Positions 20,351-28,705 of a stretch of DNA of 64,000 bases are shown one piece after another; positions within the stretch are counted from its first letter, which is position 1, and each line of letters starts with the position of its first letter. The DNA is from Dankookia rubra (lineage in GTDB: Bacteria > Pseudomonadota > Alphaproteobacteria > Acetobacterales > Acetobacteraceae), in the NCBI RefSeq assembly GCF_004355005.1, contig NZ_SMSJ01000031.1, forward strand, positions 1-64,000. The letters are read 5' to 3'. The notes beneath the pieces were generated by a model. The model saw only the letters and a program-made list of their open reading frames with translations. It was not told the DNA's origin and searched no databases. Both the position numbers and the translations under genes were made by a program.

Positions 20351-21655
20351 ATGACAACGAGTCGGTTCAGCCTTGACTCCCGCTACTTTCCCAACATTTC
20401 ACCCCGCGCATTCTACTCGCCGCACGATCTGGCTGTTCACATGAGGGCCGATGCTATTGATCTCATGCGCCTCGGGGATCAAAACTATCGGTTGCGATGG
20501 CTGGAGGATAGGCTACCTATATTAGTACACGAATACCAGCACTCAGTTGATCATCTTGGTACCGTTGCTGGCCGTAAGTTGCTTGACAGCCTCCTGTCCG
20601 CTTTGTTCGGGCTTTCGCAGAAGCTGCGAGGCGGCCCCCGTGAACTCCCTCGCATGATTGCCTACCACGATCTTCAGCGGCGGTTTTACCGAAAGGCCTA
20701 TTTTACCGAGTTTAGACCAGACTACAGGTCGGCTGGGCCCGGACGACCACGCTGGCGCTGGAGTACAAGCATCGGAACCGGATTCGATAGCGAAGGGCGA
20801 CTAAACGAGAACGACCCAATCTTATTTGTTCGATTCACGGATGAAGACCAGAAGGTGCTAGTTTCGAGGCAACCTCTCACCGCTGCGGCCCTGTTTGAGA
20901 CCCGCGCAGTGTATGCTGAAATCGACCATGATGCCCGAACGGTCGCCGGAAAGGGCGAGGGCAGCCCCGAGTGGAAAAAATTCAACTTGCGTCAGCAGGA
21001 GATGTTCTACGACCAAAGTCTGACGCTCTACTCCGCTCCGGCACACATTGTCGCATCCCAGGCGGGCATTACCGACCCAATCGACGCCTACAGGTTAGCA
21101 GCTAAGGCCGCCGGCATTGTCCTAAACCTAACCCCTGAGCTCGAACTCGATTGCGAATTGCCAAAGCGATTCGCAGGGGAAGCCTTGGGGCGGGCACGTC
21201 GGCTCCAAGAGATTCTCGACCTTGGCTACATCTTCGCTGCGCTTGCAGTGTCGGCGCCGAAATACGAAGGAGACGACGACGCCTGGTTGAACGGGGCGCT
21301 GGCGAAGGTAGGACTACCCAGCAGCGAGTATATACTGGACGCTGCCTGTAAATATCTCTCTTTGCCCACGTCGAATGAACCTGGCGATCTGATGCAGATC
21401 TATCTGAATGCTGTATCTGCTGGCATTGGAAACTTCCAGCGGCTGCGCGGCAGCTACGGTCTCCTCGATTTCGAACACATGACGAAGTGCGGAACGAATT
21501 ACGGGCCGATGGCGCTCCCCCACGTGGTGCTAGCGAATGACGCGTTGGCAGCTTCGTTGATGCCCGTGATCAGCCTAGTGGACCAGCGTACGATGTCGAA
21601 TGCATCGCGCCTTCTGCACGATCATCTCGATGAGTTCCTTGATGCTTGCCGTTGA
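20351..21655 (+). CDS. HEXXH-motif putative metallopeptidase
   Basis: The 434-residue protein has a zincin motif VHEYQHSVDHLG, with H60, E61 and H64. About 120 residues later AAALFETRAVYAE (E183) could give the third zinc ligand of a gluzincin. The rest is helical and unrecognised. No signal peptide or membrane segment is seen, so it is probably cytoplasmic. The gene is clearly lower in GC and richer in rare codons than its neighbours, implying recent transfer. It meets the next gene stop to stop with no gap. The start is the ATG at 20351; the open frame upstream has no family support. Confidence 0.65.
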   Translation: MTTSRFSLDSRYFPNISPRAFYSPHDLAVHMRADAIDLMRLGDQNYRLRWLEDRLPILVHEYQHSVDHLGTVAGRKLLDSLLSALFGLSQKLRGGPRELPRMIAYHDLQRRFYRKAYFTEFRPDYRSAGPGRPRWRWSTSIGTGFDSEGRLNENDPILFVRFTDEDQKVLVSRQPLTAAALFETRAVYAEIDHDARTVAGKGEGSPEWKKFNLRQQEMFYDQSLTLYSAPAHIVASQAGITDPIDAYRLAAKAAGIVLNLTPELELDCELPKRFAGEALGRARRLQEILDLGYIFAALAVSAPKYEGDDDAWLNGALAKVGLPSSEYILDAACKYLSLPTSNEPGDLMQIYLNAVSAGIGNFQRLRGSYGLLDFEHMTKCGTNYGPMALPHVVLANDALAASLMPVISLVDQRTMSNASRLLHDHLDEFLDACR

Positions 21656-22054
21656 TCATGTGCCATCAGCGCAAATCCAATCCAATCCCTTGCGGGCGAT
21701 CAGCATTGAGATAGTCGTAACAGGGAATACTAAGTGGATAGCAAGAATGGCGTCGGCGACAGCGCGTGCGACTTCAACGTAAGCACCTGGGTCAGAGGAA
21801 ACGATCGTGCGTAGATGCTCGTTGCCGCATACAGCAGCTTGCAGAGCTTTCCGGTGCCGTGCAAGCCATGTCTCGCCAGCTATTCTGGCACGTTCACCCC
21901 TGGTTTGGCGTGCGGCGAGCCCATCAACAAGACTTATATAGGACGCTCCATCTGGGCCATCGAGCGCGGCCTCTCCAATCAGCTCCCATAAGCGGTCTTC
22001 GCTTACGTTCGTTAAAAACTCTACGTTTTCATTTGTTGACATATTGGATCCCAT
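21656..22054 (-). CDS. Hypothetical protein (132 aa), convergent with the HEXXH gene
   Basis: The frame starts at the ATG at 22054, preceded by an AGGGGAG site; a second ATG lies four codons in. The protein is helical and acidic (RLWELIGEAALDGPDGASYI, ARIAGETWLARHRKALQAAV, then a hydrophobic AVADAILAIHLVFPVTTISM). No known domain is evident. It ends exactly where the metallopeptidase-like gene ends, and shares its lower GC, so the two may have arrived together. Confidence 0.55.
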   Translation of the reverse strand: MGSNMSTNENVEFLTNVSEDRLWELIGEAALDGPDGASYISLVDGLAARQTRGERARIAGETWLARHRKALQAAVCGNEHLRTIVSSDPGAYVEVARAVADAILAIHLVFPVTTISMLIARKGLDWICADGT

Positions 22055-22270
22055 GGGCTCCCCTGCCGCTAAGCTGTCAATAACAACCCGAGCGTGATCG
22101 CGCTAGCGGATCGGCGTGCCTGCAACGTGCGCGCTTCTATGCCGTGACATGCGAACCCATGTGACCTGCTTCTTTGTCCGCTCGTTGGTGCCGAGCAGGT
22201 TCTCACGCTGGATGCCTTTTGAAGCCGCATTTCGCCTCTGGCGGGCAGTCCGGGCCGTTAGGGCGCAGGC

Positions 22271-22660
22271 TTAACCAAGCCCCGCCACTTCTTGCTGCGC
22301 GGCCCATGTTACCGGGAACGGAGCCAATAGCCGTGTCGGATCCATACCATCGGGCTGCCGCCCGTCCAGGATCGCCTCAACGATGTCTGGCGCCAAGAGC
22401 GTCAGCCGCAGCAGCGTCCCCAGGTACCCCCGCTCTATTCGCTCTGCCGCGGCCATCTCGCTGATCGACGAATAGCGCCCCTCGTCCAGGAGACGCTGGT
22501 ACCGGAACGCCCGCGCCAGCGCCTTCACCAGAGCCGGGTCGGCGCGGGTGGGCACCTGGGTCTCGCCGCCCGACCGCACTGGCGTCACCACCGTCTTCCG
22601 CCCCGGCCGGTGCCGAATCGCCAGCGGCACACGGACCGTAATGCTGGCTGCCGCGCTCAT
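22271..22660 (-). CDS. Recombinase-associated small HTH-like protein
   Basis: The 129-residue product contains a region resembling a helix-turn-helix of the ParB/KorB kind (YSSISEMAAAERIERGYLGTL). It is followed by LLAPDIVEAILDGRQ, a block I associate with small genes downstream of serine recombinases in proteobacterial mobile DNA. Its ATG overlaps the recombinase stop (ATGA), so translation is coupled. A role as a DNA-binding accessory or control protein is likely but inferred. A frameshifted paralogue lies at 19464-19906. Confidence 0.75.
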   Translation of the reverse strand: MSAAASITVRVPLAIRHRPGRKTVVTPVRSGGETQVPTRADPALVKALARAFRYQRLLDEGRYSSISEMAAAERIERGYLGTLLRLTLLAPDIVEAILDGRQPDGMDPTRLLAPFPVTWAAQQEVAGLG

Positions 22661-24009
22661 GCTGCCACCCGCTCTGCGCCGGACGCACCCGCGCCGAGGT
22701 CACGGACCAAGCCAGCCAGTCCCTCCACGCGCAGCCGGATGTCGGCTCCGGCCGGCCCGACTACCACCCGCTCGACCAGCGCCCGGACGATCCGCGCCTG
22801 CTCCGCAGGGAAGAGCTCGCCCCAAAGCGGCTCGAGCCGCTCCAGCGCGTCCCGAACCTCCATTTCGGTTAGGTCCGGTGCTTCGACCCTCGCCGCCAGC
22901 CAAGTGCCGACTACGATCTCCGGCTGCCGCAGCAGCGCCCGCACCTGGTCCACAACCGCCGCTTCGATCTCCGCCGCTGACACCCGCCGCACGATGCTGG
23001 CGTCCCCTGCAGCGTCGCCCTTCAGCACCCGCTGCGCCACGTAGTAGCGGTAGAGCCGGCCATTTTTCACGGAGTGTGTCGGCGACAGCGCCCTGCCATC
23101 CACCCCAAAGATCAGCCCCTTCAGCAGTGCCGGCGCATGCGCCCGGTTCTGGTTGGCCCGGACTCGCGGGCTGATCTGCAGGATGGCATGCACCCGCTCC
23201 CATAGCTCGCGCGGCACGATTGCCTGGTGCTCGCCGGCATAGACCTGCTCCTTGTGCACCACCTCGCCGACGTAGGTGCGCAGGTTCAGGATCTTGTAGA
23301 CGTCACCCTTGTCGAGCGGCCGGCCCGATTTGCTGGTCATGCCCTCCGCCTGGAGCCGCTTGGCGGTCTCCGTGCCGGAGCCCGTCTCAGCGAACAGCTC
23401 GAACACCCGCCGGATCCGCGCCGCCTCGGCCGCGTTCGGCACCAGCTTCCGGTCGCGCACGTCGTAACCGAGCGGGACCTTCCCGCCCATCCACATGCCT
23501 CGGGCGCGAGAGGCGGCGAATTTGTCGCGGATGCGCTCTCCGATTACCTCCCGCTCGAACTGGGCAAAGCTCAGCAGGATGTTTAGCGTCAGCCGTCCCA
23601 TGCTGGTCGTCGTATTGAAGCTCTGCGTGACCGAGACGAAGGTCACCCCGTGCGCCTCCATGGTCTCGACCAGCTTGGCGAAGTCCATCAGTGATCGGGA
23701 CAGCCGGTCGATCTTGTAGACGACAATGACGTCGATCCGGCCCAGTTCGATGTCGGCCAGCAGGCGCCGGAGCGCCGGCCGCTCCAGCGTGCCACCGGAG
23801 AACCCGCCATCGTCATAGTGGTCGCGCACCAGCACCCAGCCCTCGGCGCGCTGGCTGGCCACGTAGGCCTCGCAGGCGTCTCGCTGGGCGTCCAGGGTGT
23901 TGAACTCCTTCTCCAGCCCCTCGTCAGTGCTCTTGCGCGTGTAGACCGCGCAACGGAGCTTCTTGACCGTGGCGGGCATCGCCGGCTCAGGCAGTTTCCT
24001 GCGGCTCAT
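22657..24009 (-). CDS. Large serine recombinase (resolvase/invertase family)
   Basis: The 450-residue protein has an N-terminal resolvase domain with the catalytic serine in YTRKSTDEG (S27). It has the arginine motif YKIDRLSRSL, an FDN-like segment SFNTTTSMGRL, and the E-helix FAQFEREVIGERIRDKF. A recombinase domain with a zinc-ribbon-like middle and a long C-terminal helical part follow. Such enzymes integrate and excise mobile DNA through a serine-DNA link. It is sandwiched between DUF2924 and the small HTH-like gene, each overlapping by 4 bp. An alternative start is the internal MPATVKKL. Confidence 0.92.
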   Translation of the reverse strand: MSRRKLPEPAMPATVKKLRCAVYTRKSTDEGLEKEFNTLDAQRDACEAYVASQRAEGWVLVRDHYDDGGFSGGTLERPALRRLLADIELGRIDVIVVYKIDRLSRSLMDFAKLVETMEAHGVTFVSVTQSFNTTTSMGRLTLNILLSFAQFEREVIGERIRDKFAASRARGMWMGGKVPLGYDVRDRKLVPNAAEAARIRRVFELFAETGSGTETAKRLQAEGMTSKSGRPLDKGDVYKILNLRTYVGEVVHKEQVYAGEHQAIVPRELWERVHAILQISPRVRANQNRAHAPALLKGLIFGVDGRALSPTHSVKNGRLYRYYVAQRVLKGDAAGDASIVRRVSAAEIEAAVVDQVRALLRQPEIVVGTWLAARVEAPDLTEMEVRDALERLEPLWGELFPAEQARIVRALVERVVVGPAGADIRLRVEGLAGLVRDLGAGASGAERVAA

Positions 24010-24509
24010 GCTCCGGGCCTCCCCTTCAGCCCAAAGAAGGTCCAGCCGTTCCAGCGCGTGCCGGTGATGTGCCGGGTGATGGCCGACAGGGAGCGGTAGG
24101 GCCGGCCCTCGAACTCGAAGTCGTCGGCGCGCACGGTGACCACGTGTTGGACGCCGTCATACTCGCGGAGCAGTCGCGTGCCGGGCAGCGGGCGGCTGTC
24201 GGCGCGGATGCGGCGGAGGACGATGTTGCCGCCGTCCAGCTGCTCGCCAAGCGCCTCCAACCTGGCCCGCGTCTCGGGCCTCAGGCCTCCATAGGCCAGC
24301 TCCTGGATGCGGTAGGCCAGGCGGCTCTGGATGTATGCCTTGTTGAACGGCGGCGGCTCCTTGCCGAACAGCTCGCGCCACTGCTGCTTCAGGTCAGCGA
24401 TCGAGGTGGTCTGGAGCGCCGCAAGGCGCGGCAGCACCTGTGCGGGCGGGATGGTGTGGATGACCGGCGTGGTCGGCACGGGCTCGGTCACAGGTCTGCG
24501 TCGGGTCAT
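24006..24509 (-). CDS. DUF2924 family protein
   Basis: The 167-residue protein matches the DUF2924 pattern: LAALQTTSIADLKQQWRELFG, then an arginine-rich helix (IQSRLAYRIQELAYGGL). It ends in a strand-rich part, GTRLLREYDGVQHVVTVR, with YRSLSAITRHITGTRWNGWTFFGL. DUF2924 genes often precede serine recombinases in phage-like elements, as here, with an ATGA overlap. Function is unproven; the C-terminal part resembles a small DNA-contacting fold. The start MTRRRPVTEP is used because the upstream frame is not family-like. Confidence 0.88.
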   Translation of the reverse strand: MTRRRPVTEPVPTTPVIHTIPPAQVLPRLAALQTTSIADLKQQWRELFGKEPPPFNKAYIQSRLAYRIQELAYGGLRPETRARLEALGEQLDGGNIVLRRIRADSRPLPGTRLLREYDGVQHVVTVRADDFEFEGRPYRSLSAITRHITGTRWNGWTFFGLKGRPGA

Positions 24510-24789
24510 GCGGAATCCCTCTCTATGAGGTCCGCATGCACGCTCTGGCGGGCGGTGAAGTGTAGCGAACTCTCTCCGTGAGCGCCGGCCTGGGCGGCGT
24601 CGTGGGCTAAGTCTTCGGCAGTGCGGCAACGAAGCCGCACCAGGCCGGCCGCCAGGATGGTGCAGACCTCGCGGAGGTGGGGTGGTAGGACGAGAAGAGC
24701 CGGCGCTTGGCTCGGCCCGATTTCCGTCTTCGTTCCGGCCGAGCACGACCGGTTGCCGGCTCGCCGCCTGCTTGTGTGAACTGCTTCGC

Positions 24790-25575
24790 ATGAGCGATCC
24801 ACGGACATCATCACAACGACCACCCGCAACGGCCGAGGAACTTCCCATGTGGAAAGCGGCGCTCGCTTGGTGTGATGGAGCTCTGGTCCAGAATCTTGTG
24901 TGCTGCCACGAGGCATACCGAGATGCTTCGAGAGGCGGGGGATCCGAAAACCCTTTTCCTACGGCTGCGGATGGCCGGCGCGTCCGCTTTATCGCCCTCG
25001 GGGAGGGTGGAATTGAGGTAGAAGCCTCGCGAAAGCGCCAAGCGGCGGTTGAAAACATAGAAGCCGATTTCCGGGAGCGCATCGGAAGCCGAAAAATATT
25101 TCTGTCTGGCCTTCGATCCGCGCCTATTCCTGAGAACGCACGTACCGCCATCCCGGTGGATTGGGCTTCTTTCTTGATTTTTGATTGGGAACACAGTGCC
25201 GTAACGGCATTCAAGGTAACTTTCGTTGGGGTGACTGGGCGTGCTGTGGGCGTTCAACCTCGTCAGCCCATAAAGAGTGTCCCAGACGAGCAGCTCGAGT
25301 GTACCGACCGGCAATCGCGTAAACCACCCGGCAGAGCGTCTTACTTGCCGATGATCAGTGAAGCGCTCAAAGCCTTTGCACAGGAAAAAGGTAAAATGCC
25401 TGCCGAAATACTGGCTGCGGCCGATAACAGTTCGGGTTTGGCGAGGAGCTTGGAAACCAAGCTGCGAAAAATGCACCCGACGGTCGATCAGAGCAGACTG
25501 CCAAGCGTGGAGACGATAAGAAAGCATGTCCGCGAACTTGCCGCACCGCAGATGGTCGAAAAAGGTGGGCGATAG
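24790..25575 (+). CDS. Hypothetical protein upstream of the primase-helicase
   Basis: From the ATG at 24790 this gives a 261-residue protein, soluble, with LPMWKAALAWCDGALVQNL near the start. The C-terminal helical part (ISEALKAFAQEKGKMPAEILA to RLPSVETIRKHVRELA) resembles the tail of phage-type regulators. I cannot name the family. It is 65 bp upstream of the primase gene and shares its direction, so it probably belongs to the replication segment. The first ATG in frame (24682) would start inside divergent upstream sequence and is less likely. Confidence 0.55.
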   Translation: MSDPRTSSQRPPATAEELPMWKAALAWCDGALVQNLVCCHEAYRDASRGGGSENPFPTAADGRRVRFIALGEGGIEVEASRKRQAAVENIEADFRERIGSRKIFLSGLRSAPIPENARTAIPVDWASFLIFDWEHSAVTAFKVTFVGVTGRAVGVQPRQPIKSVPDEQLECTDRQSRKPPGRASYLPMISEALKAFAQEKGKMPAEILAAADNSSGLARSLETKLRKMHPTVDQSRLPSVETIRKHVRELAAPQMVEKGGR

Positions 25576-25640
25576 GGTATCCACCAACAAAGTATCGCCC
25601 ACCGCTGTTTCGACCAGCGGACACGTCGTAGCTGTCCGGT

Positions 25641-28379
25641 ATGGACGGCGCAAACCTTACTCATCCTGATCGGAGCGAAGCACCGCGCTCTGCGACTTCG
25701 GACAGCGCCACCCCTGGTGTAGCGCTGGGCACCACCAAACCCATCTCTTCGTCACTCGACGAGGCCATCCAATATTCCTTCACCTTGGGCCACGACACAC
25801 AGTCGGTCTGGACCGATGTCCGCTGCCTCAGATGGTCAGACCTGGCGGTTTTACTCACCACCCATCATGTCGGGCCGAAGAAGGGCTCGTGCATTGTCCC
25901 TGCCACTTTTTCCGGCCAGAGGCGGCATAAGAGCGATGCTCAGCGCATTGATGTCGTGTTCCTAGACAGCGATGCCGGAGCGAGCATGGACGAGATCAGC
26001 TCCGCGGTCGCAAAACACGGCTGGGCCGCCGTTATCAGCTCCACGCACAGTCACCTGAGTTCGAGGACCCGCGTCAAGCGGAGCAACTGGGACAAATTCC
26101 AGACGACTGCCGCCGACAAGGCCGCCGCGCCAGCAGCCTTTCTTCAGAAAGAAAAGGGCTTCCTGCCGCACATTGCCGCCGGCGCAAGTGTGGCTGGCGA
26201 AGATGTCGATCACGTCACTTTTGAGCATCAGCCCTGCCCAAAGTTCCGCATTGCAATCCCATTGCTGCATCCCTGGCTGGCGGCCGACTACGAAAACCAG
26301 GGCCAGGCAAACGCCGCATGGAAGGAGCGCATCGAGGCGCTGGCTTCGGCGCTCAGCCTGGATCACGACCAGTCCTGCACGGATACGTCGCGGTTGTTCT
26401 ACCTGCCGCGCCGCCCGACGGACGGGCCGCTGCCCGAGACGAGAGTGCTCCAAGGTCAGCCGTGTGATCTCTTTTCCCTTCCGAGCGCCCCTACTCCGGT
26501 GGCTGCCATGGCAGCCCTGGGCGCTTCAGGTCAGGCTCAAGCGTCGGTAAAAGAAGACACCACCGCGAAGATCGTTTTCGAGGATCCAGATACGAAGGAA
26601 CACCTCGATCTACGTGCTTGGGCGCGCACTCACGCCAGCCGGTTTGAGATGGTAAAAGCGCTGCATACTCGCCGCCCCAGCATATTCGTAGGTAAGGTCG
26701 CCGGCGGTACCAAACATCATATTCGTTGCGTAAATGAAGATCAGCATACCAATGTTGGGTCTGATTTTGCCACCATAGTTATTAATGCGGGCGAGAGCAG
26801 CAGTAAGGGTTTTGTCTACCATTGCCGGCATGCCCATTGCGATGGCGTTGATCGGCTGCTCTTCCTGCGGCAAATGCTGGAACAAGGCTGGCTGCGCATT
26901 GGCGATTTGACTGCGTCCGAGTTTTTATCTGACCGAAAATCATTGAATCATGTTGTGCCTGGAATCGCTGGCGGCTGTGAAAAGAAGTGGCTTGAAATCG
27001 GGTCCGACGCGGAAATTGGCTTTCGTGTTAGAGAAGAACTGGTGCAGCGCTTTAATCACGTCGTTTTTGATGATGGCGAGTTCTGGTATTATAACCAGCT
27101 CCATTGGGAGACAATCTCGACCGAAAGCCTTTGGTGCGCAGTCTTCGCCTACGATGGGGCGCGTTTCTACACGCCCACAGGTGAGCCGTCGAACGTCAAG
27201 CTAAGCAAGGGTCGGGTCGAGAGCATCCTGGCCTGCATGAAACCACTGCTATGGCGTCGCAGGTTTTTCGCGGAAGCGGCCGCGGGCATTAACTGCTCTT
27301 CTGGTTTCATTAGCTTTGCCGCCGATGGCACCCCGTCTCTGGTCGCCCATAGCCCAGACCACCGGCACCGGCACGTCATCGCCGGACATTGGCCCTGCAA
27401 TGTCAGCACCGACGTGAAGGCAACGTCGCTCCTGCACCGCCTGCTCCACGGATGTTTTCAGAACGATCACGACAGCGACGCCAAGATGGATTTGCTAGCG
27501 GAAGTGGCCGGAATCGCTGCCCTTGGCCAGGCCACTCGTATCGTGCAGCCCAAAGCCCTCATCTGTGTCGGCAAGCAGGCAGAGAACGGCAAATCCCAGA
27601 TGCTGGCCATGCTCCGTTCCTTACTTCCCAAGTCGGCCGTCAGCGTGATCTCTCCGGCCCGCTTCGCCGACCGTACCTTTGCGTGTCATCTCGTCGGCAA
27701 GCTGCTCAATGCCCCCGATGAGTTGGCGGGCACCGATGCCATTGCATCGGACATGTTCAAGCAAATAATCACCGGTGACCCGATTTCCGTGCGGGATGTC
27801 TATCGCAGTGCCTTTGAGTTTGAACCCTGTGCACAGCACGTCTACGCCACAAACACGCTGCCGGTTTTCAAGGACGGCATGGACCGAGGCGTTCGACGGC
27901 GGCTGCTCGTTCTCACCTTTAATCGCGTCATTCCCAAAGAGGAGCGGCTGGAGCGCATTGGGCAGCGGGTCGGCGAAGAGGAGGCCGACCTATTACTGGA
28001 CTGGGCAGTGCGCGGCGCGGCGCGACTGATTGCAACCCAAGCCTTCACCACACCGGCGTCCTCGACGGAGGCACTGCGGGACTGGATGTATTCGTCCGAT
28101 CCCGTTCTCGCCTGGCTCGAGAGCGGCGAGGTCGAGTTTGGCCAGAGCAGCCATGTGCCGGAAACCCGGGTCAGTGTGGCGCACGACAAGTTCCACCGTT
28201 GGGCCAGTGAGGAGGGGTTCTGTCGAGATCGGCTGCCGGCGGTGAACAGCTTCAGCCAGCGCGTCGAAGCGGCCGGCAAGGGCGTCACAAAGAAGCGGAC
28301 AAGTGAGGGTGCGCGCTTCGTCGGTCTCGGTTGCACAGGGGCGGGAACGGACGGTGGTTCGGGACTGTGGAGGCGGTGA
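25641..28379 (+). CDS. Phage/satellite-type primase-helicase
   Basis: The 912-residue protein has an N-terminal primase-polymerase-like region, with VVFLDSDAG (D109 and D111), a later STHSH and the DTSRLFYLPRRP segment. The C-terminal superfamily 3 helicase of the D5/P4 type has Walker A GKQAENGKS (644-652), a conserved NAPDEL and an asparagine sensor in YATNTLP. Such proteins open and prime replication origins of phages, plasmids and P4-like satellites. It starts at the ATG 65 bp after the previous gene. A large palindrome follows 44 bp after its stop. Confidence 0.88.
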   Translation: MDGANLTHPDRSEAPRSATSDSATPGVALGTTKPISSSLDEAIQYSFTLGHDTQSVWTDVRCLRWSDLAVLLTTHHVGPKKGSCIVPATFSGQRRHKSDAQRIDVVFLDSDAGASMDEISSAVAKHGWAAVISSTHSHLSSRTRVKRSNWDKFQTTAADKAAAPAAFLQKEKGFLPHIAAGASVAGEDVDHVTFEHQPCPKFRIAIPLLHPWLAADYENQGQANAAWKERIEALASALSLDHDQSCTDTSRLFYLPRRPTDGPLPETRVLQGQPCDLFSLPSAPTPVAAMAALGASGQAQASVKEDTTAKIVFEDPDTKEHLDLRAWARTHASRFEMVKALHTRRPSIFVGKVAGGTKHHIRCVNEDQHTNVGSDFATIVINAGESSSKGFVYHCRHAHCDGVDRLLFLRQMLEQGWLRIGDLTASEFLSDRKSLNHVVPGIAGGCEKKWLEIGSDAEIGFRVREELVQRFNHVVFDDGEFWYYNQLHWETISTESLWCAVFAYDGARFYTPTGEPSNVKLSKGRVESILACMKPLLWRRRFFAEAAAGINCSSGFISFAADGTPSLVAHSPDHRHRHVIAGHWPCNVSTDVKATSLLHRLLHGCFQNDHDSDAKMDLLAEVAGIAALGQATRIVQPKALICVGKQAENGKSQMLAMLRSLLPKSAVSVISPARFADRTFACHLVGKLLNAPDELAGTDAIASDMFKQIITGDPISVRDVYRSAFEFEPCAQHVYATNTLPVFKDGMDRGVRRRLLVLTFNRVIPKEERLERIGQRVGEEEADLLLDWAVRGAARLIATQAFTTPASSTEALRDWMYSSDPVLAWLESGEVEFGQSSHVPETRVSVAHDKFHRWASEEGFCRDRLPAVNSFSQRVEAAGKGVTKKRTSEGARFVGLGCTGAGTDGGSGLWRR

Positions 28380-28423
28380 CGCATGGATGACGCTGGAATG
28401 ACGATGAACACCTCGCAAGTCAC

Positions 28424-28565
28424 TGAAAGTGTTGAGATGACGCACTTTGGCCCAGAAGGTTTCCTTATAGGGGGAGCCTATCTAGATGTTCTAGATTCGC
28501 ATCTATCCCCCTGCGCACGCGTATGGAGACCTTTGAGTCCAAACTGCGCCATCTCAACACTTTCA
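28424..28565. repeat. Long imperfect palindrome (rod-like hairpin)
   Basis: TGAAAGTGTTGAGATG at 28424-28439 is matched exactly and inverted at 28550-28565. Pairing continues inward with few mismatches for about 41 bases per arm (to 28464 and from 28525). Inside, AGGGGGA (28469-28475) pairs with TCCCCCT (28506-28512). The spacer is AT-richer, with CTAGAT/ATCTAG motifs. The small open frame across it is probably not a gene. It could be a replication origin element, a single-strand initiation hairpin, or a structured RNA. Confidence 0.7.
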
Positions 28566-28705
28566 ATGGCTTGTGGGCTGATAACCGTCATCGGTGCAGC
28601 ACTTTTGCACCATTTTGAAATGATCTTTTGAAAGAGTTCGTCGGGCGTGCCGCCGAAGCGGCAGGGTCAGTGCTCGGCACAATACCGATTTTGCGAGGAA
28701 TGATC

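Noticed and set aside
28383-28631. 82-codon plus-strand open frame after the primase gene
   Set aside because: It lies across the long palindrome, has no family resemblance and no clear ribosome-binding site.
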